From Lonsdalea britannica (GTDB lineage: Bacteria; Pseudomonadota; Gammaproteobacteria; Enterobacterales; Enterobacteriaceae): a stretch of 64,000 bases of DNA. The notes under the pieces were generated by a model. That model searched no databases. It had not been told where the DNA came from and saw nothing but the letters and a program-made list of their open reading frames with translations. Location of the stretch: the NCBI RefSeq assembly GCF_002111595.1, contig NZ_LUTN01000006.1, positions 124,001 through 188,000 on the forward strand, in the 5' to 3' direction. The position numbers and the translations under genes were made by a program. This document shows positions 1 through 11,898 of this stretch, one piece after another. Within the stretch, counting starts at the first letter, position 1; each line of letters opens with the position of its first letter.

Positions 1-2
1 CA

Positions 3-800
3 GGCTGCGCCGCCGACCCGTTCGATCCTATTCTGCCGCTGCGCACGATGGGCGACCGTCCACCGCTGTTCTGCTTCCATCCCGGCGGCGGGATTGGCTG
101 GGCGTTTGCCGGTCTGCTGCCTTATCTGCCGGACGACCAGCCGGTCTACGCGTTGCAGTCGCCGATCCTCCAGGATCCGACGCGAGTCATTCATTCCATA
201 GATGAAATGGCGGTCGAATATCTGCGACGGATCCGGACGATCTGGCCGCACGGCCCGTATCAACTGGCCGGGTGGTCGGTGGGCGGCAACGTCGCGCTCC
301 GTGTGGCTAATCTGCTACAGGCGGCGGGTGAGGAGGTGAGTTTCCTGACGATGTTCGACAGTTATCCGCTGCAAAACGGGAGAGACTCGCTGAAACTGGA
401 TGACGAGACCATCATTACGCGGATGACCCGAGCTATCTGCGGCGCGGCGAGGGGCGGGATGAAAGGCTTGAAGAGCGCGATGGAAGAGGCGCTCGGCGAT
501 CGCAGCATTCGCGAAACTTTCCTGACGCGTCTGATCGGCGATGCCTCGCTGATGCTGGACCTGCTGGAGAAATGTCGCTATCAACCGTTCCATGGCGACC
601 TGCTCTTTATTCGCGCCTCGACCGATGTGTTGAGATCGCAGGAGCAACAGCCGGATCTCTGGTGCCCGTACGTCACGGGAAAACTGATCCAGTACGATGT
701 GGATGCGACCCATGAGTGCCTGATGCAACGTCAGTACCTGCAACAATTCGGGCGTCAGTTCGCCGACGAGCTGTTAAAACGTCAGAACTGCACTGCCTGA
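3..800 (+). CDS. Non-ribosomal peptide synthetase, C-terminal thioesterase domain (5' end outside window)
   Basis: The reading frame is open from the left edge and ends in TGA at 798-800, so this is the 3' end of a larger gene. The frame runs through a linker of the type DPFDPILPLR and then a type I thioesterase: oxyanion region FCFHPGGG, nucleophile motif GWSVGG (serine codon near 276), an acidic residue in the TMFDSYPL segment, and a late DATHE histidine. Such domains follow the last carrier protein of NRPS lines and release the product by hydrolysis or cyclisation. The ATG at 48 is internal to the frame and lies in the linker, so it is not the true start. The product is unknown because the adenylation domains are outside the window. 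Confidence 0.88.
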   Translation, partial: GCAADPFDPILPLRTMGDRPPLFCFHPGGGIGWAFAGLLPYLPDDQPVYALQSPILQDPTRVIHSIDEMAVEYLRRIRTIWPHGPYQLAGWSVGGNVALRVANLLQAAGEEVSFLTMFDSYPLQNGRDSLKLDDETIITRMTRAICGAARGGMKGLKSAMEEALGDRSIRETFLTRLIGDASLMLDLLEKCRYQPFHGDLLFIRASTDVLRSQEQQPDLWCPYVTGKLIQYDVDATHECLMQRQYLQQFGRQFADELLKRQNCTA

Positions 801-829
801 GACTTTAGGACCCGAGATCAATAAGGCTC

Positions 830-869
830 GCGCCGTTCAGGTCTATACGATCTGAACGGCGCTTTTTTT
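830..869 (+). terminator. Rho-independent terminator of the NRPS gene
   Basis: An 11-bp perfect stem (GCGCCGTTCAG / CTGAACGGCGC) with an 11-base loop is followed by seven T residues, 30 bases after the NRPS stop codon. Confidence 0.9.
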
Positions 870-950
870 AACGTTCGCCGGAGAAATGGACCACCGGCTT
901 TTTTTCTCTCAGTTACTTAAGTCGATCATGCTTGCCGACGAACACCACAC

Positions 951-978
951 AGCGTCAGGTTCCAACGAGCCTGACGCT
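951..978. terminator. Inverted repeat between the NRPS terminator and the cio operon
   Basis: A 9-bp perfect stem (AGCGTCAGG / CCTGACGCT) with a 10-base loop lies just beyond the 3' end of the minus-strand DUF2474 gene. There is no clear T run on the minus side, so it may be a weak terminator or an mRNA end-protecting hairpin for the cio operon. Confidence 0.45.
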
Positions 979-985
979 TTGCTTA

Positions 986-1138
986 TTAGTGGCTCTTCAT
1001 TCCTGCCGCGGTCATCATCATGCGAAACAGCAGTGAGACCACGCCTAACGCCAGAATGCTCCCCGACCAGATAAGTACCATCCACAGCAGTCGTTGCCAC
1101 AGCGGCGCACGAGGAGGAGCGGTGTTAGTTTCAGCCAT
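986..1138 (-). CDS. DUF2474 family small membrane protein, third gene of the cioAB operon
   Basis: A 50-residue ORF starts at ATG 1138-1136 after a GGAGG ribosome binding site and ends at TAA 986-988. The N-terminal 12 residues are polar and proline-rich. A single hydrophobic helix follows (about residues 17-38, beginning LLWMVLIWSG) and the tail is short, Met-rich and basic. Small single-helix proteins of the DUF2474 family are found directly downstream of cyanide-insensitive (CioAB) bd-type oxidases, where they are thought to play the part CydX plays for CydAB. Position (18 bases after cioB, same strand), size and topology all fit. The family name rests on recalled features, not on a search. 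Confidence 0.8.
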   Translation of the reverse strand: MAETNTAPPRAPLWQRLLWMVLIWSGSILALGVVSLLFRMMMTAAGMKSH

Positions 1139-1156
1139 ATTGCCTCCGTGATTCTG

Positions 1157-2164
1157 TCAGTGATAACCCGCATCCGGTTTAATTTTTCCCCGGAAGACGT
1201 AATAACTCCAGAAGGTATAGATCAAAATGATCGGGATGATGACCAGCGCGCCGACCAGCATAAAGCGCTGGCTCTGCGGCGGCGCGGCGGCATCCCACAG
1301 GGTAATGGACGGGGGAATGAGATGCGGCCAGATACTGATGCCGAGTCCGCTAAAGCCGAGAAAGATCAGCCCCAGCGTGAGTAAAAACGGCGCGTAGTGC
1401 GCGTGTCCTTTCACTGCGCGGACAATCCCCCATGAACAGGCCAGCACCAGCAAGGGAACCGGCAGGAAGTAGAGCAGATTCGGCATGACAAACCAGCGTT
1501 CGGCGATCGCGTGATGCTCCAGCGGCGTCCACAGGCTGATAATGGCGATGATGACCAGTAGCGCGGCTACCAGCGGCGTCGCCAGCGCGGACATTTTACG
1601 ATGCAGCTCATGCTCCGTTTTCATAATCAGCCACGTACAGCCAAGCAACGCATAGGCGACGACCAGACCGACGCCGCAGAACAGCGGAAACGGCGCCAGC
1701 CAACCTAACGCCGGACCGCTGTAGGCGCGTTCCGTGACGGCGAATCCGTCGAGGAATGCGCCGACGGCGACCCCTTGACTGAAGGTCGCGAGCAGGGAGC
1801 CTGCGATAAACGATTTATCCCAGAAAGGGCGGTGAGCGGGGGTGGCCTTAAAGCGAAACTCAAAGGCGACGCCGCGAAAGATGAGTCCGATCAGCATAGC
1901 CGTCAATGGGATGGCAAGCGCATCGATAATCACGGCGTAGGCGAGTGGAAAAGCGCCAAACAGCGCCGCGCCGCCCAGCACTAGCCACGTTTCGTTACCG
2001 TCCCACACCGGGGCGACCGTGTTGACCATCATGTCGCGCTCGCCGGCATCCTGATTAAAGGGAAACAGAATACCAATGCCGAGATCGAAGCCGTCCATCA
2101 CGATGTACATCAGGGTGGCGAACACAATAATGGCGAACCAGATAAATGGAAGATCGATAACCAC
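1157..2164 (-). CDS. cioB: Cytochrome bd-type (cyanide-insensitive) quinol oxidase subunit II
   Basis: The 335-residue protein is the CydB/CioB subunit, an integral inner-membrane partner of subunit I in an oxidase that passes electrons from quinol to oxygen. It opens with the family signature around MYIVMDGFDLGIGIL, then VWDGNETWLVLGG, and has about eight or nine hydrophobic helices; FWSYYVFRGK lies near the C-terminus. CydB of E. coli is about 379 residues and CioB proteins about 335, so length favours the Cio branch. The start ATG is separated by one base from the cioA stop codon, and the DUF2474 gene follows, making a three-gene operon. Confidence 0.93.
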   Translation of the reverse strand: MVIDLPFIWFAIIVFATLMYIVMDGFDLGIGILFPFNQDAGERDMMVNTVAPVWDGNETWLVLGGAALFGAFPLAYAVIIDALAIPLTAMLIGLIFRGVAFEFRFKATPAHRPFWDKSFIAGSLLATFSQGVAVGAFLDGFAVTERAYSGPALGWLAPFPLFCGVGLVVAYALLGCTWLIMKTEHELHRKMSALATPLVAALLVIIAIISLWTPLEHHAIAERWFVMPNLLYFLPVPLLVLACSWGIVRAVKGHAHYAPFLLTLGLIFLGFSGLGISIWPHLIPPSITLWDAAAPPQSQRFMLVGALVIIPIILIYTFWSYYVFRGKIKPDAGYH

Positions 2165-2165
2165 G

Positions 2166-3587
2166 CTATTTCTCCTCTTCGGACGTTAACGGTTCACGAC
2201 TGGCCGACAACGGCCTTGACGGCGTTTGCGGTTTGCCCGGTCCGCCTTCCGGCGTATGAGTGCCTTCACCCGGCTGCGGCCCTTTTTTGATCAGGTGCAT
2301 CATGTAGACGTAGCCGATGCCGAAGACTGAGCAATAGACCGCGATAAAGGCGAGCAGACTGATGCTCATATGCAGATCGCCGTGCGCGGATACCGCCGCC
2401 GAGGTGCGCTGGAGACCGTAGACTACCCACGGCTGACGCCCGATCTCCGTGGTAAACCAACCCGCAAGAATGGCGAGCAGTCCCGAAGGCCCCATCAGCA
2501 ACGTAAACCAGAGAAAAGGACGCGACTGATAAAGACGGCGTTTAACGCGTAGCCACAGGCTAATCACCCCCAGCAGGATCATCAGCAGGCCCAGCGCCAC
2601 CATGATCCGGAACGACCAGAAAATTACCGTGGAATTGGGGCGATCCGCTTTGGGAAAGCTTTTTAACGCCGGTACTTGTTTGTCCAGGCTGTGCGTCAAA
2701 ATCAGGCTGCCCAGATAGGGGATTTCCAGCGTATATTTCGTGCGCTCTTCGTTCATGTCCGGCAGGCCGAACAGGATCAGCGGGGTGGCTTCGCCCGCCT
2801 GATTTTCCCAGTGGCCCTCGATGGCGGCGATCTTGGCAGGCTGATATTCCAGGGTGTTGAGACCGTGCATATCGCCCAGCATCGCCTGAATCGGCGCGAC
2901 GATCAGCGCCATCCACAGCGCCATCGACAACATAGTGCGGATGGCCGGGGTATCGTTGCGGCGCAGCAGATGCCACGCGGCCGAAGCGCCGACGAAAAAG
3001 GCGGTGGAGAGGAAGGCCGCCGTGGTCATATGCAGCAGCCGGTAAGGGAAGGACGGATTGAAGATGACCGCAAACCAGTCGACCGGTACGACGACGGTAT
3101 TAATGATCTGGTATCCCTGCGGCGTATGCATCCAACTGTTCGACGCCAGTATCCAGAACGTGGACATCAGCGTCCCCAGCGCCACCATGCAGGTGGCGAA
3201 AAAGTGCAGCCCCGGTCCGACGCGGTTCCAACCGAACAGCATCACGCCAAGGAAACCGGCCTCCAGGAAAAAGGCCGTCAGCACCTCATAGGTCAGCAAC
3301 GGGCCGGTAATACTGCCCGCATATTCGGAAAAACCGCTCCAGTTGGTGCCGAACTGATAGGCCATCACCAGCCCGGAGACCACCCCCATCCCGAAGTTGA
3401 CGGCGAAGACTTTCGACCAAAAGTGGTAGAGATCGCGATAGTCCTCGTTGCGGGTTTTGAGCCATAGCGCTTCCAGCACGGCCAGGAAGCTGGCCAAACC
3501 GATAGTGATGGCGGGGAAAATAATGTGAAAAGATACCGTGAACGCGAACTGTATCCTTGCAAGATGAAATGCATCTAATCCAAACAT
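2166..3587 (-). CDS. cioA: Cytochrome bd-type (cyanide-insensitive) quinol oxidase subunit I
   Basis: The haem-bearing subunit I. I chose ATG at 3587 (MFGLDAFHLARIQF) because AAGAGGCGAG lies just upstream and homologues begin here; the longer frame to 3659 adds an unsupported tail. The first segment contains the conserved haem-ligand histidine (about H21, in SFHIIFPA). The GRQPW motif and a following VYGLQRT segment typify the short Q-loop CioA branch, and 473 residues is shorter than CydA (522). Cio oxidases resist cyanide and related respiratory poisons. Placement beside an NRPS gene could mean self-protection, but nothing here proves it. The C-terminus carries a Pro/Gly-rich polar tail. 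Confidence 0.93.
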   Translation of the reverse strand: MFGLDAFHLARIQFAFTVSFHIIFPAITIGLASFLAVLEALWLKTRNEDYRDLYHFWSKVFAVNFGMGVVSGLVMAYQFGTNWSGFSEYAGSITGPLLTYEVLTAFFLEAGFLGVMLFGWNRVGPGLHFFATCMVALGTLMSTFWILASNSWMHTPQGYQIINTVVVPVDWFAVIFNPSFPYRLLHMTTAAFLSTAFFVGASAAWHLLRRNDTPAIRTMLSMALWMALIVAPIQAMLGDMHGLNTLEYQPAKIAAIEGHWENQAGEATPLILFGLPDMNEERTKYTLEIPYLGSLILTHSLDKQVPALKSFPKADRPNSTVIFWSFRIMVALGLLMILLGVISLWLRVKRRLYQSRPFLWFTLLMGPSGLLAILAGWFTTEIGRQPWVVYGLQRTSAAVSAHGDLHMSISLLAFIAVYCSVFGIGYVYMMHLIKKGPQPGEGTHTPEGGPGKPQTPSRPLSASREPLTSEEEK

Positions 3588-3833
3588 GTCTCGCCTCTTA
3601 CTGAATGAACATCTCCACTTCCCCCCTCTGGCCTGCGGTTTGTCCGTGAATATCCGCACAAACTGAAAGGGATGAGGGAGGGATAGCCTAATCTTAGGTC
3701 GGATTTGCCTATCCCGAGAGGGAAGTGTCTAAATACCCGTTTCAACGGTGGTATTCCATGAGCGGTAAACAAAGGCGAGGACGTGTGCGGTCAGGAAAAT
3801 CGAAGCAAGTCCTGACCGGCGTGAGGCAAAAAG

Positions 3834-4541
3834 CTAGCGTAGAAAACGGCAGCACTCCAGATCTATATTGGGCACAATGGCGCCAGGCGAGAGAGACAGC
3901 AGCAACTGGACACAGTTCACCACATCGTCAGTCTGAATTTTGTCCTCCGCCATGACACCAGGAAAATCGCGTGTCATATCCGTGTCGACAAAGGCGGGGT
4001 TGATGTTGGAGACCTTGATGTTATACGGCAGCAGATCCAGCATCAGTGATTCGGAAAAGCCAAGCAGCGCATGTTTAGAGGCGCTGTAAGCGCCAATGCC
4101 GGGCAACGCTCTTCGCGCCGAGTTGCTGATGATATTAAAGATGTAGCCTGCCCGTTTTTTTTTCATGGCAGGCAGCACTGCCTGGATAAGCTGAACCGGC
4201 GCAAGAAAATTGATGGCGGTCAGTTCTGCCAACTGCGTAGGCGTGATCGCCTCGGTCCCGCCGTGAAATATTCCCGCGTTATTAATAAATACTTCAATAT
4301 TAGGTTCGTTCTCGAGCCTTCGGCAGAGTGAAGTCACTTCCTCGCTATCCGACAAGTCCGCTTCGTGCAGTGTGATGCGACATGTCGGAGACAGACTTTC
4401 CCATTCGCGCTGTAACCGTTGACCGGCTTCGCGGTTTCGTACTATCGCGATGAGGTCATACTTCCCTTGCCGGATAAAGCGGGTCGCCAGCGTTTTCCCA
4501 ATCCCGCGCGACGCGCCAGTGATGACAATGGATGAAGTCAT
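3834..4541 (-). CDS. Short-chain dehydrogenase/reductase of the biosynthetic locus
   Basis: A classical SDR of 235 residues, likely an NAD(P)(H)-dependent ketone or alcohol oxidoreductase. It shows the Rossmann motif TGASRGIG, the NNAG motif, and an active-site YSASK (Tyr and Lys three apart). Start ATG 4541 is chosen because GGAGGT precedes it and because it overlaps the stop of the upstream cupin gene as ATGA, which indicates translational coupling; the frame extending to 4643 would overlap that gene by about 100 bases. It is last in a three-gene unit (epimerase, cupin, SDR). In bacilysin-type pathways, SDRs (BacC, BacG) act on the dihydro-hydroxyphenylpyruvate product, and a similar role here is only inference. 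Confidence 0.85.
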   Translation of the reverse strand: MTSSIVITGASRGIGKTLATRFIRQGKYDLIAIVRNREAGQRLQREWESLSPTCRITLHEADLSDSEEVTSLCRRLENEPNIEVFINNAGIFHGGTEAITPTQLAELTAINFLAPVQLIQAVLPAMKKKRAGYIFNIISNSARRALPGIGAYSASKHALLGFSESLMLDLLPYNIKVSNINPAFVDTDMTRDFPGVMAEDKIQTDDVVNCVQLLLSLSPGAIVPNIDLECCRFLR

Positions 4542-5053
4542 GAACGACCTCCGTAGCTGTAACGCTGTATCCAGGATTGCAGTTGAGGAAATGCGGCCAG
4601 CAAATCGTCCTGCTGTGCGATGACGGAATCGAAGATCTCCCATCCAGGGAACACGACCTCGCTGACTAACCCGTATTCGGCATCGGCTGAGAGTTCTGTC
4701 GATTTCCAGACGCCGCCATCGGCTATCAGTTGCAACGTCTGTCCCTGTTCAATATCAGGACCCAGAATATGCTCTTCGGTCGTGCCGTTAGGGTGGATAA
4801 AACGATAAGTTAACGGTCCTCCTGAGTGATAAAAATGCATGATCGGCGATAAATTTTTGTGGAAGTAACCGATAGGACTCTCTTTGGTCAGAAGATAGTA
4901 GATGCAGGTCGACAGGTGTCTTAGGCCATCATTGTGTTCCCGGAGGGTCTTTATCCGCTCCTGACTGCGGTACGTCTCATTAAAGTAGCCGCCTTCGTCA
5001 TGTTTTTTCAGCGACAGCTTTTGAATCAGCATTTTCGTGGTCATAGTGGACAT
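4538..5053 (-). CDS. Cupin_5 (DUF985) family protein
   Basis: A 171-residue single-domain cupin. The N-terminus has the Cupin_5 pattern HDEGGYFNETYRS, followed by IYYLLTKESPIGYFHKN, HFYHSGGPL and GWEIFD segments. This family lacks the full metal-binding cupin motif set and has no well-fixed biochemical role. The start has AGGAG 7 bases ahead. The gene sits 14 bases after the epimerase gene and overlaps the SDR start by four bases. Cupins act as isomerases in bacilysin synthesis (BacB), but that is a different, double-domain cupin, so the analogy is loose. Confidence 0.75.
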   Translation of the reverse strand: MSTMTTKMLIQKLSLKKHDEGGYFNETYRSQERIKTLREHNDGLRHLSTCIYYLLTKESPIGYFHKNLSPIMHFYHSGGPLTYRFIHPNGTTEEHILGPDIEQGQTLQLIADGGVWKSTELSADAEYGLVSEVVFPGWEIFDSVIAQQDDLLAAFPQLQSWIQRYSYGGRS

Positions 5054-5067
5054 GGCTGTTCTCCTGG

Positions 5068-6090
5068 TTAGCGCGCATGTAGCTGTCGTGTATTGGTCGA
5101 AGCCGCATCTAGCGGATAAGGCATGTCTTTAAATACCTGCTCGTGGTAAGGATGCCACCCGATGGTCTCAGCCAGAGCGCTGCGGAACGGGCGATTGCGC
5201 GCCAGGCAGTCAAGGGCATACGAGAATGTGTATTTGGGTTTCCAGTTCAGCAGCCGGACAGCTTTTTGGTTGACGTACACCCGGTCGATACGATCAAACA
5301 AGCGCCAGCCCAGCGAGTCATAGATATCGCGATAATGAGGGAACAATAAGCCGACGACCGCGTCCGCATCTTGATTGAGGCGCAGACAGTGCTCTTTGTT
5401 GAACGGGGTGCTGCTGCTTAGGATAAACGTGTCGAAGTGAGCCTTGGGCTGGTAGGTGAGGGCTGCGGCCAAATGGGCATTCACCGCATCTTCGATATCC
5501 ACTCGCCGATATAACAATTCATTGACTTTGGCGTTGTCGTTGCAAAAGGTGTTGCGGACGTCGGGATTATCATCATCTTCATAGAAAAATCGAGAGACTC
5601 TGAGTACAACGCAGTTGAGCCGATAATTCCGAGAGAAAATGCGGCAGAGTTCTTCAGCGCCGAGCTTAGTCACTCCGTAGATGTTTTTGCTCAGGATCCG
5701 TTCGCTTTCATCGATCCAACTGGCGGGCGAATGGGCTTCCGGTGACAGAGTGTCGCCATACACGCTAGTCGTGCTAGAGAAAATAAATGATTTAACGTGA
5801 TGGTTTTTGGCGCTTTGTAATAAATTATAAGTCCCTAAAGTATTGGTTTCGATAAATTCGCTGTGGGGGTGAGTCGCAATATGTGGCTTATGGAGTGCCG
5901 CAGTATGAAAAACGATGTCTACGTCTTTCATGCACCGGTCAATTAACGATTTATCTGTGATGTCACCGATGATATCGGTATTTTCGGATTGGCGCTTATC
6001 AAATCCAATAACGTTAAATCCTCGTTCTTTGCATTTAATTGATAAGGCTGCACCAAGATTTCCGCTACTTCCTGTAATTAAAATATTCAT
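5068..6090 (-). CDS. NAD-dependent epimerase/dehydratase family protein
   Basis: An extended SDR of 340 residues. The N-terminus carries the nucleotide-binding GxxGxxG motif (TGSSGNLG), followed by DITD, HTAALHKPH and the catalytic YGVTK (Tyr and Lys three apart). ATG at 6090 with GAGG upstream is preferred over the 36-codon extension toward 6198, which has unrelated AT-rich composition. Family members act on nucleotide sugars or on other carbonyl substrates. As first gene of the epimerase-cupin-SDR unit, and next to the chorismate-derived cluster, its substrate may be a cyclohexadienyl or sugar compound; this is not decidable from sequence. The coding sequence is more AT-rich than the SDR downstream. 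Confidence 0.82.
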   Translation of the reverse strand: MNILITGSSGNLGAALSIKCKERGFNVIGFDKRQSENTDIIGDITDKSLIDRCMKDVDIVFHTAALHKPHIATHPHSEFIETNTLGTYNLLQSAKNHHVKSFIFSSTTSVYGDTLSPEAHSPASWIDESERILSKNIYGVTKLGAEELCRIFSRNYRLNCVVLRVSRFFYEDDDNPDVRNTFCNDNAKVNELLYRRVDIEDAVNAHLAAALTYQPKAHFDTFILSSSTPFNKEHCLRLNQDADAVVGLLFPHYRDIYDSLGWRLFDRIDRVYVNQKAVRLLNWKPKYTFSYALDCLARNRPFRSALAETIGWHPYHEQVFKDMPYPLDAASTNTRQLHAR

Positions 6091-6800
6091 GCTTAACCTC
6101 AATTTTATTCTCGATAGATATCTATGAGTGATGTCTTGAAATAAGCAGTATTTCAAGATGGTAAAAATGAAGGCGTAATAAAGAGTTGATGCAGACAAGG
6201 GCGCGTGGCCAGCCCTTCTAATGTCAATAAATTTATCTTATGGCTGATTCTTATTTTATGGGTATCAGATTTATCTGAATGAATGCAACGGGATCAATTG
6301 CTGGCAAGGCTTCAATAGTGCTTCAAAAGGGGCGTTACCAGCTCTTTGTCTCTGGGTGTGAGGTTAAATGCGGAGAGTGTAAGAATAGGATAAACGTGAG
6401 TGGAATTTAAAGGTCTTGTTATCAGCTAATAAATAAAGTTTATGTGAAATAGGTATATTAAATTGATAAAAAATAAAATAACGTTTTCAATTTAAGGAGC
6501 GGAGCGGTCGAGTGCTGGGTTCTATTTTTTATTAATATATATTTGCGGATTTCATTCGACCAGTGCGATGGCGTAGTGATTAGGCACCGATATCTCCTTA
6601 TGTCTTTGTTGCCTTCTACATAACCCATTATATTCACAACACAGTACTTTGGGCCTGAGAATGCCATAAGAAATCATCGGCGGGCGAGGGAATAACTTCG
6701 GAGACAGCATGCCCACGATTTATCCGTCTCAAGGACGGTAATCTTACATCTGAACGTGTCAGTGCTGTTTAACGGTATACCGCTCGCGTGAGTTCTGTGG
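6091..6800. other. AT-rich non-coding interval, promoter region for the epimerase unit
   Basis: About 710 bases without a convincing gene between the MFS gene stop and the epimerase start, both on the minus strand. It is clearly more AT-rich than its flanks (especially 6420-6540). A 69-codon frame at 6458-6667 has no ribosome binding site and no recognisable motif. The interval most likely holds the promoter of the three-gene epimerase unit and the 3' end of the MFS operon. Confidence 0.6.
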
Positions 6801-7988
6801 TCAGGGGGGCTTACGCATCACAACTCCCGTGGGGATAAGCGCCAGGATCCCGATGACGCCTGCAATCAGCGCCAGCATAGAAACCCCACTTTGCGAAATG
6901 ATCACCCCGCCCATTCCGCTTCCGACGCCAATGCCGATATAGATAACAGAGCTATTGAGCGCCAGCACCTGCTGGGACGCCGCGCCTGCGAGTCCCAGCA
7001 GCCGGTGTTGAATGGGAACCAGATACATATAGCTGACGATGCCCCATCCTGCGCCGATCGCGAGCGCCGCGACGGCGGACTCCCGCAGCAGGACCAGAGC
7101 GATAAGCCCGGCGGTTTGCAGGACGATGACGCTGCTGAGAACGCTGGCGGGGCCGCAACGATCGGTCAACAGCCCTGTGGCGATATTGCCGATCACCGAG
7201 CCGATGCCGTAGGCCATCAGCACCAGTGGCAACACCGGCATATCGCCAAGCCGCGTATTGGCCAGTATTACGCTGATGTAGGCGTAAACGATGAACTCCG
7301 ATGTGACGACCAGCAATGTGACGCAGAACAGCCCCCAAATGGCGGGCGGAAAACGGCGCGATTTCTGGGTGACGCATAAGGTGGTGGGGTCAGGCCGGGA
7401 AGCGCGGTGTTCCAACAGGATGAATAGCAGGGCTAGCGCGACAAGGCCGAAGAATACGACGCAGTAAAACGCCCAGCGCCAGTTCAGGGCGTGCGAAATC
7501 CAGGTGGTCAGCGGCACGCCCAGCGCCTGCGACATTGTCATGCCGCCGAAGATCAGCGCCAATGCGACGCCTTTGCGTCCCGAAGGCATGCGCTGGGCGG
7601 CCAATGTGGTCGCGGTCGGCGTAAACATGGCGGCGCCGTAGGCAGACACAACGCGCCCTGCAATCAGGACGTTGAAGGTTGGACTGAGGGCGCTCAAACC
7701 ATTGCCCGCGATAAAACACACCAGAGAGAGCAGCAGCACCCGCTGAGGCGGCCACGAGCGGAACCACCAGGCATTGAACGGTGCAAAGGCGGCGTAACAG
7801 AATGCGGAAATGGACACCAGCCTGCCGGCCGTTGCGGGAGAGACTGCCAGATCCTTCGCCATTTCGTGCAGCGCGCCGATGACGACGAACGTGTCCAGAC
7901 CGATGGCGAACGCGCTCAGGGTTAATGCCTGCGGCAGCAGCCGAACGCGCATAGCGTCGCCGGAATGCGCGTGAGAGTCAGGAGACAT
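6801..7988 (-). CDS. MFS transporter (DHA1-type drug/metabolite exporter)
   Basis: A 395-residue protein with about 12 hydrophobic helices and features of the AraJ/CmlA-like DHA1 branch: a first helix around FAIGLDTFVVIGAL, the loop SPATAGRLVS, and the first-half conserved AAQRMPSGRKGVAL segment. It overlaps the preceding BacA-like gene by 11 bases, so it is co-translated with the biosynthetic genes. Bacilysin clusters carry an MFS self-protection exporter (BacE), and export or self-resistance is the natural role here. Substrate is unknown. Confidence 0.85.
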   Translation of the reverse strand: MSPDSHAHSGDAMRVRLLPQALTLSAFAIGLDTFVVIGALHEMAKDLAVSPATAGRLVSISAFCYAAFAPFNAWWFRSWPPQRVLLLSLVCFIAGNGLSALSPTFNVLIAGRVVSAYGAAMFTPTATTLAAQRMPSGRKGVALALIFGGMTMSQALGVPLTTWISHALNWRWAFYCVVFFGLVALALLFILLEHRASRPDPTTLCVTQKSRRFPPAIWGLFCVTLLVVTSEFIVYAYISVILANTRLGDMPVLPLVLMAYGIGSVIGNIATGLLTDRCGPASVLSSVIVLQTAGLIALVLLRESAVAALAIGAGWGIVSYMYLVPIQHRLLGLAGAASQQVLALNSSVIYIGIGVGSGMGGVIISQSGVSMLALIAGVIGILALIPTGVVMRKPP

Positions 7989-8562
7989 GCGGCGACGCGT
8001 TCAGTTCGGGATACGGCATGGCGATTATCGATCCCCGATAGCGCGGCCGCGGACCGTAAAGCAACCACGTCGTGACCACCTCGCCTAAGGTTTCCAACAG
8101 TTCGATACAATCGGGATTCTCGGTAGCGACAAAGGTGTAGGCCAGTCCTGCGTCGTACTCGCCGGTCAGCAGTTTCGCCGCCACCACCGGTTTGGACGTT
8201 TCGAGAATAATTTCATTCCAGTCTTCGGGATTGATATAGCCGAGTGTCGGTTCCGGTAGGGCCAAATGGCGCGGGTGTTCGACGTCGCGGCGCTTGAGCA
8301 ACGCCAGGGGTTGAGTGGGGAAAATAAATGTATCCACGACCGGAAGTCGTTCGCGAAAGCGCTCAGTGACTATATGCACCTGATGATGAGCGCTGCACTG
8401 TAGCAGGTAGGCATCGCCATCATCGACGGCCTGCTGGCCTGCGGCGACGAGATCGTCGACCAGGATGATCTCCGCCTCGGTCACGTTCTGGTAACGCAGA
8501 TAGTTACGGAGGGCATTTTCATGGCAGGTGCCGGTGGGTCCCAGCGTGTAAATACGTATCAT
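7978..8562 (-). CDS. BacA-like protein of the prephenate dehydratase/decarboxylase fold
   Basis: The 194-residue protein starts with YTLGPTGTCHENAL, the N-terminal signature of the prephenate dehydratase fold. It lacks the TRF catalytic motif of true PheA-type dehydratases (the corresponding region reads YTFVATENPD) and has no ACT domain. Size and these losses match BacA, AerD and SalX, which remove CO2 from prephenate without aromatising the ring to give a dihydro-hydroxyphenylpyruvate. AGGGAA precedes the ATG. Its neighbours make aminodeoxychorismate and a mutase product, so the substrate could be 4-amino-4-deoxyprephenate rather than prephenate. That substrate is inference. Confidence 0.72.
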   Translation of the reverse strand: MIRIYTLGPTGTCHENALRNYLRYQNVTEAEIILVDDLVAAGQQAVDDGDAYLLQCSAHHQVHIVTERFRERLPVVDTFIFPTQPLALLKRRDVEHPRHLALPEPTLGYINPEDWNEIILETSKPVVAAKLLTGEYDAGLAYTFVATENPDCIELLETLGEVVTTWLLYGPRPRYRGSIIAMPYPELNASPHVS

Positions 8563-8740
8563 ATTTCAAGCTTCCCTGTGGTGGCGCAAGGCGTTCAGGC
8601 TTTGATTATGGTGTCTTCCAGCCTGCACGCTTCATCAATGATGCGTTCGTAGAGTGCGACCGCAAATTCGGGGTCGAGCCCATGACGGGCTGCCCGCTCT
8701 GCACAGCGCTGTTTCACGGCGTCTACCCGTCCCGGTTGCA

Positions 8741-11898
<3,158 letters not shown>

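Noticed and set aside
2676..3467. 263-codon frame on the plus strand opposite cioA
   Set aside because: Codon-shadow of a GC-rich membrane protein gene; Arg/His/Gln-rich, no ribosome binding site, no motif.
6458..6667. 69-codon minus-strand frame in the interval upstream of the epimerase
   Set aside because: AT-rich, no ribosome binding site, no recognisable features.
7978..8562. Annotation as phenylalanine-type prephenate dehydratase
   Set aside because: TRF catalytic motif and ACT domain are missing; size and neighbours fit BacA-type decarboxylases better.
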